5,498 nt of DNA from Candidatus Staskawiczbacteria bacterium (GTDB lineage: Bacteria; Patescibacteriota; Minisyncoccia; Minisyncoccales; Staskawiczbacteraceae). This document shows, one piece after another, positions 1-5,498 of the stretch. The translations under genes and the position numbers were made by a program. The notes beneath the pieces are model-generated. The model worked only from the letters and a program-made list of their open reading frames with translations. It ran no database searches and was not told where the DNA came from. Each line of letters starts with the position of its first letter. Position 1 is the stretch's first letter. The stretch spans positions 1-5,498 of the forward strand of contig JAPLZA010000049.1 in NCBI GenBank assembly GCA_026395275.1. Reading direction: 5' to 3'.

Positions 1-272
1 ATCAGTCCGGCTACAAACAAAAATAAAGGAATTGTGTAAAAAGCTTTTCCAATTAAAAAGGCGCAAATTTTTGCGAACATTTCGCCTGCATAACCGGCTT
101 TAGCAAAAACAGGAAAAGACAAAATAACAATTACGGCAACCAAAAACAGTAAAATTGCCTTTATCCATCTTTTTGTCCACGATGTTAAAAGCGAATCTTT
201 TGGATTATCTTTCGCGTTTTTACCCTTGCCGTTTTTAGTTTTTATTTTTTCTTCTTTTTCTCTTTTAGCCAT
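1..272 (-). CDS. ftsK: FtsK/SpoIIIE-like DNA translocase, N-terminal membrane part (3' end outside window)
   Basis: Ninety residues are visible before the left edge. The first 36 are strongly basic and hydrophilic (Lys/Glu/Asn rich). They are followed by a hydrophobic segment at about 37-56 (IKAILLFLVAVIVILSFPVF), then a glycine-containing turn AKAGYAGEMFAKICAFLIG, and a second hydrophobic segment from about 68 to the edge ending YTIPLFLFVAGL. A basic cytoplasmic leader, a first helix, a G-x-x-GE-type turn and a second helix starting with an F/LIG motif resemble the multi-helix N-terminal domain of FtsK, which anchors the ATP-driven DNA pump at the division septum. The ATPase domain is outside the window, so another polytopic membrane protein remains possible. 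The ATG at 272 is the only start after an in-frame TGA seven codons upstream. It has no Shine-Dalgarno sequence, and a promoter lies only about 18 bases upstream, so the leader would be very short. The gene is separated from rpoC by a terminator and is probably its own transcription unit. Confidence 0.62.
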   Translation of the reverse strand, partial: MAKREKEEKIKTKNGKGKNAKDNPKDSLLTSWTKRWIKAILLFLVAVIVILSFPVFAKAGYAGEMFAKICAFLIGKAFYTIPLFLFVAGL

Positions 273-290
273 GATAAATTGAATTATTCC

Positions 291-318
291 ATTATATCAC
301 TATAGTATATCTGTTCAA
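291..318 (-). promoter_or_regulatory. Sigma70-type extended -10 promoter for the ftsK-like gene
   Basis: On the minus strand TTGAAC (313-318) is followed by a 16-base spacer and a perfect TATAAT (291-296). The -10 is preceded by TG-A, giving the extended -10 form TGATATAAT. The predicted transcription start is near 284, about 12 bases before the ATG at 272, leaving an almost leaderless mRNA without room for a normal ribosome binding site. It lies just downstream of the rpoC terminator. Both hexamers are seen directly; activity is inferred. Confidence 0.7.
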
Positions 319-329
319 GCTCATTTTTA

Positions 330-372
330 CACAACTAAAAACCGCCTTGAGATAAAGCGGTTTTTAGTTTTT
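330..372 (-). terminator. Intrinsic terminator at the end of rpoBC
   Basis: A perfect 13-bp inverted repeat pairs 333-345 with 357-369 (AACTAAAAACCGC / GCGGTTTTTAGTT). In minus-strand RNA the stem extends by G-U, A-U and A-U pairs to a 5-base AUCUC loop; on the plus strand the first of these would be a C/A mismatch. A GC-rich core followed by UUUUUAGUU fits an intrinsic terminator for the rpoBC transcript. The plus-strand side has an even longer T-rich run after GCGG, so it may also act in the opposite direction. Confidence 0.85.
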
Positions 373-390
373 ATTCTTTTAGCATAGGCA

Positions 391-440
391 TCCTGGCAAA
401 TAGCATTTTGCGACACGCAAAATGCTACCATTTGGCAGGA
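391..440. repeat. Long imperfect palindrome directly after the rpoC stop
   Basis: A perfect 12-bp stem, TAGCATTTTGCG (401-412) with CGCAAAATGCTA (416-427), closes a 3-base loop. An outer 10-bp arm (391-400 with 431-440) has one G/G mismatch, and a 3-base bulge (428-430) separates the arms. The structure ends on the base next to the rpoC stop codon (441-443) and has no U-run of its own, so it is not simply a terminator. It could be a REP-like or miniature palindromic element, or a hairpin that protects the 3' end of the rpoC mRNA. Copy number elsewhere in the genome is unknown. Confidence 0.75.
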
Positions 441-2492
441 CTATTTTTTTGGCTTTGGAATAAATCCTGTTCCAACCGGAATAAGTTTACCGATAATAAC
501 GTTTTCTTTTAATCCGCGCAGTTTGTCTTCTTTACCTTCAAGGCAAGCTTTGATTAAAACTCTTGAAGTTTGCTGGAAGGAAGCTGCTGACAAGAATGAT
601 TCTGAGTTTAAAGCAACTTCGGAAATTCCAAGCAATATTTGAGTTCCTGTTGGTACGGCTTTCTTTTCTGATTTCAATTTTCCAACCTCTTCATCAAAAA
701 TTACTCTTTCAACAACTTCGCCTTTTATCCATTCTGAATCGCCCTCATCTTTAACTCTTATTCTAGAGAACATTTTTTGGATAATTGTTTCAATGTGTTT
801 ATCGTTGATATCAACTCCCTGAGAAGAATAAATTCTTTGAACTTCCTGCAAAATATATCTTTGAGTTGCCTCAACTCCGGCAGACTTGTAAAGTTTCTTT
901 AAATCCAAGCTTCCGTCGCACAAAGGCTGATTTTCTTTAACCTCTTGGCCCTTCTCAACCAACATTGCAATTCTTCCAGGAATTTTGTATTCCATTACAT
1001 CTTTCTTAGAACCCGACTTCTTTGAAGGAGCAATTTTTACAATTCTGTTTTCTTCATCAATCGCAATAACCTTTCCTTCAGTTAAAGACATGATAGCTTC
1101 TCCTTTTGGAGCCCTGCACTCAAAAATTTCTTCAATTCTAGGCAAACCTTGCGTAATGTCTCCTGCTCCCACAATACCTCCTAAGTGGTGAGTTCTAAGC
1201 GTTAACTGGGTACCAGGTTCTCCAATTGCCTGAGCGGCAACAATACCAACTGCTTCTCCCATTTTAATCAAAGCGTTCTTACCCATATCCCAGCCATAAC
1301 ACTTCTGACAAACTCCCTGGGCAGCTTTGCAAGTTAACGGGGAGGCAAGTAAAACTCTTTCAATTCCTGTTTCCTCTGCAATTGCTTTAGCGGCATGCCA
1401 ATTAATTATTTCGTTCTTTTTAACAAAGGTTAATTTTCCGTGCTCGACATTTTCCAAAGCGGTTCTTCCAACTATTTTGAAAACGAAATCTTGTTCAATT
1501 AAATCGGCGTCTTTTTTATAAACCATTAAACCTGCTTTATCTCCGCAATCATCTTCTGTGACAATAACGTCGTGAGCCACGTCAACTAATCTTCTTGTTA
1601 AATATCCGGCAGAAGAAGTTCTTAAAGCAGTATCAGCTGTACCTTTTCTGGCTCCGTGAGTTGAAATAAAATATTCCAACACATTAAAACCTTCTGTAAA
1701 AGATGACTTAACAGGTAATTCAATAATATCTCCGGAAGGGTTGTTCACCAAACCTTTCATACCTGCCATCTGAACCGGCTGAGCCCAAGTTGCCCTGGCT
1801 CCGGCTGTAATAATAGACATAACCGGCCCTTCTATTGGTAAAGTTGTTTTCAATAAGGCTTCCAATTTTGTTTTGACAGTCTGCCAAATTAAAATTTTCT
1901 GTGAAGTTTTTTCTTCTGCAGATAAAAGTCCTTTCTCAAAATGGTTATCAATTTTTCTTACCTCTTCTTCAGCGGCATCAATAAGACCTTTTTTCTCTTT
2001 AGGAACAATCAAATCATCCATTCCCCAGCTTACACCAGACAATGTACAATATTCAAATCCCAAAGTTTTTATCTTGTCGATGGTGACCACTGCGTCTTCG
2101 TTAGGATATTTTTCAATAATTTCTCTAACAATACCTTTCAACTGTTTGTTATCAACCAGCCTGTTTATATATGGATAATCATTTGGAAAAACAGCGTTCA
2201 AAATTAATCTGCCAACTGTTGTTTCCAGCAATTCCATTTTTGGATTACCTTTTTCGTCTAACGCTGGTTTTGGATGAGGAACTTTTATTAAATCATTTTG
2301 TCCCAAGTATCCATATTCAAAAGCTGTTGTGGCTTCTGAAGGACTTGAATATACTTTTATGTTCTTTGGATCTTTAATATCCTGTTTAACACTTAGTCTT
2401 GTCAAAAAGAAACAACCCAAAGCAATGTCGCGGAATGGCCCCATAATTGGCATTCCGGTTGCCGGCCTTAAAAGATTTAAGGTTGAAAGCAT
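441..2492 (-). CDS. rpoC: DNA-directed RNA polymerase subunit beta', C-terminal part (separate ORF after in-frame TAA)
   Basis: This ORF encodes the remaining 683 residues of beta'. Homology begins before the ATG: the five codons between the TAA and this ATG read EAREI, and EAREIMLS matches EARxLMLS of intact RpoC. The ATG is therefore an internal Met that could serve as a start only if translation reinitiates. Visible in order are the F-loop (about 231-248, GARATWAQPVQMAGMKGL); the bridge helix (about 275-308, including STHGARKGTADTAL and GYLTRRLVDV); the second zinc site C316, C388, C395, C398; the trigger loop (about 424-440, GEPGTQLTLRTHHLGG); DITQGLPRIEEIFECR, following with no large insertion; and the canonical end with SESFLSAASFQ and LRGLKENVIIGKLIPVGTGF. 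The stop is TAG. No strong Shine-Dalgarno lies before the ATG (only AGAGAAA). Read through the TAA, the whole protein would be 1198 residues, a normal length for a beta' without the E. coli insertion. Function is certain; whether this half is made as a separate chain is not. Confidence 0.96.
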   Translation of the reverse strand: MLSTLNLLRPATGMPIMGPFRDIALGCFFLTRLSVKQDIKDPKNIKVYSSPSEATTAFEYGYLGQNDLIKVPHPKPALDEKGNPKMELLETTVGRLILNAVFPNDYPYINRLVDNKQLKGIVREIIEKYPNEDAVVTIDKIKTLGFEYCTLSGVSWGMDDLIVPKEKKGLIDAAEEEVRKIDNHFEKGLLSAEEKTSQKILIWQTVKTKLEALLKTTLPIEGPVMSIITAGARATWAQPVQMAGMKGLVNNPSGDIIELPVKSSFTEGFNVLEYFISTHGARKGTADTALRTSSAGYLTRRLVDVAHDVIVTEDDCGDKAGLMVYKKDADLIEQDFVFKIVGRTALENVEHGKLTFVKKNEIINWHAAKAIAEETGIERVLLASPLTCKAAQGVCQKCYGWDMGKNALIKMGEAVGIVAAQAIGEPGTQLTLRTHHLGGIVGAGDITQGLPRIEEIFECRAPKGEAIMSLTEGKVIAIDEENRIVKIAPSKKSGSKKDVMEYKIPGRIAMLVEKGQEVKENQPLCDGSLDLKKLYKSAGVEATQRYILQEVQRIYSSQGVDINDKHIETIIQKMFSRIRVKDEGDSEWIKGEVVERVIFDEEVGKLKSEKKAVPTGTQILLGISEVALNSESFLSAASFQQTSRVLIKACLEGKEDKLRGLKENVIIGKLIPVGTGFIPKPKK

Positions 2493-2507
2493 TATTTCTC
2501 TGGCTTC

Positions 2508-2510
2508 TTA
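2508..2510 (-). other. In-frame TAA stop interrupting rpoC
   Basis: On the minus strand the reading is GAA GCT CAG TAA GAA GCC AGA GAA ATA ATG CTT TCA. The frame is unchanged across the stop and the flanking residues, EAQ before and EAR after, are adjacent to a single residue in family members (Leu in E. coli at 478, Ala in several others). Exactly one codon is affected, and TTA to TAA is one base change. rpoB ends at TAA with further in-frame TAA codons beyond it, so TAA works as a stop in this genome. Confidence 0.95.
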
Positions 2511-4037
2511 CTGAGCTTCATCTGAAAGTGGCAAATAAACAGCCATCTGGTCTCCATCGAAGTCAGCATTGAAAGCTTCACAAACTAGTGGGTGAAGTTT
2601 TATTGTTTCTCCTTCTGTCAAAATTGGCCTAAATGCCTGAATTCCAAGTCTGTGCAAAGTTGGAGCTCTGTTTAACAAAACCAATTTATCTTTAATAATT
2701 TCTTCCAAAATTGCCCAAACTTCCGGAGTTTTTTCTTCAATTAGTCTGGCGGCTCCCCTAATGTTAAATGCCAGTTCTTTGTCTAAAATTCTTTTGATTA
2801 CAAATGGTTTGAAAATTTCCAAAGCCAATGTTTTTGGCAAACCGCATTGTGAAAACTTCAACTCCGGACCAACTGCAATAACGGATCTGCCAGAATAGTC
2901 AACACGTTTTCCAAGAAGGTTTTGTCTGAACCTTCCTTGTTTTCCGGCCAACATTGCAGCCAAAGATTTTAGCAACCTCTTGCCTCCTGTTGTGGCAGTT
3001 GTTGTAACTCCTTTTCTCATTTCGTTATCAATCAAAGCATCAACAGCTTCCTGCAACATTCTTTTTTCGTTTCTGACAATTACCGGCGGGGCTTTTATTT
3101 CCTGCAAATATTTTAACCTGTTATTTCTGTTAATAACCCTTCTGTATAAATCATTCAAATCAGATGAGGCATATCTTCCTCCGTCTAACTGAACCATTGG
3201 TCTTAAGTCTGGAGGCAAAACAGGCAAAACATCCAGAAACATCCATTCTGGCCTTATGTTAGCGCGTAACATTCCCTGGAAAAGTTTTAATCTTCTTAAA
3301 ACTTTCTTTTTCATTGCCGGTGGAGCGTTTTTAGCTTCTTCTGCAATTATGTCGGTCTCTTTTTTCAAATCAATTTTTTCAAATATTCCTTTTACAACTT
3401 CGGCTCCCGTGCCTGCCTCAAAAACTTCTCCATATTTCATGGAAATAGTATGATATACAACCTCAGAAAGAATTCTCATTGGTTTAATATCTAAAAGCTC
3501 TTCTTTGGCTTTTTCTCTGGCCTGCTTTAATTCGTTTTTGGCGGCTTCTGTTTTTTCTTTCTTTACTTTAGATTTATATTCTGATTCAATTGCATCCATT
3601 ATTCCGTCTCTTGCCTGTTCGTTAACTTTGGTTATTATATATGAAGAAAAATAAATAACTTTTTCTAATTGCTGAGAGCTTTTGTTCAAAACTAAACCCA
3701 TTCTTGAAGGAACTCCTCTTAAAAACCAAATATGCGAAACCGGGGCATACAACTTAATGTGTCCCATCCTTTCTCTTCTTACAGAAGATTTTGTGACTTC
3801 AACTCCGCACCTGTCGCAGACAACTCCCTTGTAACGGATTCTTTTATATTTTCCGCAAGCGCACTCGTAATCTTTCTCAGGCCCGAAAATTCTTTCATCA
3901 AAAAGCCCGTCCTTTTCAGGCTTTTGAGTTCTGTAGTTAATGGTTTCTGGCTTAATTACCTCGCCATGAGACCAGGACATTATGTCCTCGGGCGAAGCAA
4001 TTTTAATTCTTATTGATTCTAGGTCTAATACTCGCAT
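2508..4037 (-). CDS. rpoC: DNA-directed RNA polymerase subunit beta', N-terminal part (ended by in-frame TAA)
   Basis: This ORF encodes the first 509 residues of beta', the largest core subunit, which carries the catalytic Mg-binding loop. Visible in order are the N-terminal zinc site C59, C61, C74, C77; a Lys/Glu-rich probable helical insertion (about 150-182) in the clamp region; the clamp helices starting at RPEWM (262-266) and including DLNDLYRRVINRNNRL (293-308); the lid/switch segment with RVDYSGRSVI (378-387); NRAPTLHRLGIQAF (456-469); and NADFDGDQM (490-498), whose D492, D494 and D496 match the catalytic E. coli D460, D462 and D464. The usual His after QMAV is Tyr501. The start is well bounded: two in-frame TAA codons lie just upstream, this is the first ATG after them, and the N-terminus matches the family. 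No Shine-Dalgarno sequence is visible in the 37-base gap after rpoB. The ORF ends after LSDEAQ, inside a conserved helix, and the C-terminal half follows in the same frame. It is therefore a broken or split rpoC, not a naturally short gene. Confidence 0.97.
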   Translation of the reverse strand: MRVLDLESIRIKIASPEDIMSWSHGEVIKPETINYRTQKPEKDGLFDERIFGPEKDYECACGKYKRIRYKGVVCDRCGVEVTKSSVRRERMGHIKLYAPVSHIWFLRGVPSRMGLVLNKSSQQLEKVIYFSSYIITKVNEQARDGIMDAIESEYKSKVKKEKTEAAKNELKQAREKAKEELLDIKPMRILSEVVYHTISMKYGEVFEAGTGAEVVKGIFEKIDLKKETDIIAEEAKNAPPAMKKKVLRRLKLFQGMLRANIRPEWMFLDVLPVLPPDLRPMVQLDGGRYASSDLNDLYRRVINRNNRLKYLQEIKAPPVIVRNEKRMLQEAVDALIDNEMRKGVTTTATTGGKRLLKSLAAMLAGKQGRFRQNLLGKRVDYSGRSVIAVGPELKFSQCGLPKTLALEIFKPFVIKRILDKELAFNIRGAARLIEEKTPEVWAILEEIIKDKLVLLNRAPTLHRLGIQAFRPILTEGETIKLHPLVCEAFNADFDGDQMAVYLPLSDEAQ

Positions 4038-4074
4038 GGGTTTAAGTTTAAATTATTAGTAATATTTTTTTAAT

Positions 4075-5498
4075 TTACCTTCTGTTATCTGTTCTGTCCT
4101 CTCTGGTGTCTTCTCTTAATTCTCTCGGCCTTTCTTTAACTTCAACTGCCATGCCAAGCGATTTTAACTCGGCAACAAGTAAATTAAATGATGCTGGAAT
4201 GTTTGGATTCCTAATCGGCTCGCCTTTTAGAATTGATTCGTAAGCTGCAGCTCTTCCTTGCACGTCGTCAGATTTGATGGTTAACATTTCCTGCAAGGTG
4301 TGGGCAACTCCATAACCTTCCAATGCCCAGACTTCCATTTCTCCAAATCTCTGGCCTCCAAATTGAGCTTTTCCTCCCAATGGTTGCTGAGTAATCAAAG
4401 AATAAGGACCAATTGACCTGGCGTGAACTTTATCATCAACCATGTGAATTAATTTCATCACATACATATATCCTACTGTAATTGGTTTTGGAAATGGCTG
4501 ACCTGTCCTGCCGTCATAAAGAGTAACTTGACCTGATTCCGGTAAACCTGCTTCTTTTAATTCTGCTTTTACGTCTGCTTGTGTGGCTCCAATCAATGCT
4601 GGAGAAATAGCAATATAATTTAATTTGTGAGCTGCCCAGCCAAGGTGAGTTTCCAAAATTTGTCCCAAATTCATACGAGATGGCACAGACAATGGAGAAA
4701 TGCATAAATCAATTGGGGTTCCGTCAGCCAAAAATGGCATTTCGTGTTCAGCTAAAATCCTGGAAACAACTCCTTTATTTCCGTGGCGTCCTACCAATTT
4801 GTCTCCAACTTTTGCTTTTCTGGTTTCTGCAATTTCAACTCTAATTCTCTTTATAACTCCTGGCTCTAATTTGTGTCCCAAGTCTCTTGAGAATATTTTT
4901 ACATTTACAACTTTTCCTTTCTTTCCGTGCTCCATTCTTAAAGAAGAGTCTTTGACATCTTTGGCTTTTTCTCCAAAAATTGCTCTTAACAATCTTTCTT
5001 CAGGAGTTAATTCTGCTTCTCCTTTTGGCGAAATTTTTCCAACCAAAATGTCATTAGGGCCAACTTCGGCTCCAACTCTTACAATTCCTTCTTCATCTAA
5101 GTCTTTTAATTTTTCTTCTCCAACATTTGGAATATCTGAAGTTGTAACTTCGGGCCCAAGTTTTGTTTCACGCACATCACAAGTAAAATCTTCGATGTGA
5201 ATTGATGTAAATTCATCTTCTTTTGCCAATTTTTCTGAAATTGTAATCGAGTCTTCAAATCCGCCTCCTCTTAATGGCAAGAAACAAACTAAAACATTTC
5301 TTCCCAAGGCCAACCTGCCCTGAGAAATTGCAGCGCCGTCGGCCAGCACATCCCCTTTTTTAATTTCTTCTCCTTTTGTAACTATCGGCTTTTGGTGGAA
5401 ACATGAATATTGGTTTGTTCTGACGAATGTTTGCAACTCATAATCAACTTCTTGTTTTTTCCCTTTAATATCATACTGAACTTTAATGTGTTGAGCAT
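4075..5498 (-). CDS. rpoB: DNA-directed RNA polymerase subunit beta, C-terminal part (5' end outside window)
   Basis: RpoB is the beta subunit of bacterial RNA polymerase; it forms one wall of the active-site cleft and contacts the RNA-DNA hybrid and incoming NTP. The frame is open to the right edge with no stop, so the gene continues upstream; a TTG at 5436 is an internal Leu codon, not a start. 473 residues are visible. Numbered from the first full codon, they include FEDS (80-83), the lysine-rich GDKLVGRHGNKG (231-242) whose lysines line the catalytic centre in the family, PSRMNLGQILETHLG (272-286), and the C-terminal clamp segment from QPLGGKAQFGGQRFGEME onward (371-388), which packs against beta'. 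The insertion that E. coli carries between the DVKDSSLR and APGV-type motifs is absent; here KIFSRDLGHKLEPGVIK joins them directly. The protein ends in a short charged Arg/Glu/Asp tail (about 456-473). It stops with TAA, 37 bases before rpoC, in the usual rpoB-rpoC order. Identification is secure. Confidence 0.98.
   Translation of the reverse strand, partial: AQHIKVQYDIKGKKQEVDYELQTFVRTNQYSCFHQKPIVTKGEEIKKGDVLADGAAISQGRLALGRNVLVCFLPLRGGGFEDSITISEKLAKEDEFTSIHIEDFTCDVRETKLGPEVTTSDIPNVGEEKLKDLDEEGIVRVGAEVGPNDILVGKISPKGEAELTPEERLLRAIFGEKAKDVKDSSLRMEHGKKGKVVNVKIFSRDLGHKLEPGVIKRIRVEIAETRKAKVGDKLVGRHGNKGVVSRILAEHEMPFLADGTPIDLCISPLSVPSRMNLGQILETHLGWAAHKLNYIAISPALIGATQADVKAELKEAGLPESGQVTLYDGRTGQPFPKPITVGYMYVMKLIHMVDDKVHARSIGPYSLITQQPLGGKAQFGGQRFGEMEVWALEGYGVAHTLQEMLTIKSDDVQGRAAAYESILKGEPIRNPNIPASFNLLVAELKSLGMAVEVKERPRELREDTREDRTDNRR

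Noticed and set aside
391..440. tRNA or intrinsic terminator in the long palindrome
   Set aside because: It forms one long hairpin with a 3-base loop, not a cloverleaf, and no U-run follows the outer arm in either direction at the right place.
1873..2207. Overlapping plus-strand ORFs of 101 and 88 codons opposite rpoC
   Set aside because: Two frames are open over the same stretch of conserved rpoC on the other strand; this is a composition effect, and neither resembles a protein family I know.
2508..2510. Genome-wide reassignment of TAA to an amino acid
   Set aside because: rpoB ends at TAA exactly at its expected C-terminus, and more TAA codons follow in frame before rpoC. Only one internal TAA occurs in about 1670 codons of polymerase sequence.
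2480..2520. Cyanobacterial-type rpoC1/rpoC2 split, intein or insertion element at the break
   Set aside because: The cyanobacterial split lies further downstream in beta', and no sequence is inserted here: EAQ and EAR are separated by just one codon.
4700..5200. 166-codon plus-strand ORF opposite rpoB
   Set aside because: It lies wholly within conserved rpoB codons on the other strand, has Ser/Pro/Phe-rich low-complexity composition typical of an antisense shadow, and shows no recognisable domain.

Overview
The window holds the end of an RNA polymerase operon, all on the minus strand. Reading right to left: the C-terminal 473 residues of rpoB (beta subunit, 5' end outside the window), a 37-base AT-rich gap, then rpoC (beta' subunit). 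rpoC is present at full length but is interrupted by one in-frame TAA, which leaves a 509-residue N-terminal ORF and a 683-residue C-terminal ORF. A 168-base intergenic region follows. It carries a long palindrome, an intrinsic terminator and a promoter. Last comes the start of a membrane protein gene that resembles the N-terminus of an FtsK/SpoIIIE DNA translocase and runs off the left edge.

The organism looks like an AT-rich bacterium. The subunits are compact: beta lacks the large lineage-specific insertion in its C-terminal half and beta' lacks the trigger-loop insertion, both of which E. coli has. There are no clear Shine-Dalgarno sequences before rpoC or the ftsK-like gene, and intergenic spacing is short. 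Together with motif variants such as GGGFEDS in beta, this suggests a Candidate Phyla Radiation/Patescibacteria (Parcubacteria-like) lineage. That placement is inference from general resemblance, not a search result.

The point of most interest is the TAA at 2508-2510. It falls 12 codons after the last catalytic aspartate of the NADFDGD loop, where other bacteria have Leu or Ala (E. coli beta' L478). The reading frame continues after it with EAREIM and then a normal C-terminal half. No frameshift, insertion or loss of conserved sequence goes with it. The simplest explanations are a one-base change TTA to TAA, real or a sequencing error. A true two-chain beta' or stop readthrough are the more interesting alternatives. 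beta' is essential and both halves are well conserved, so a functional polymerase must be restored in some way if the stop is real.

I found no defence system, CRISPR array, transposase, rRNA or tRNA. The plus-strand ORFs are shadows of the polymerase genes.
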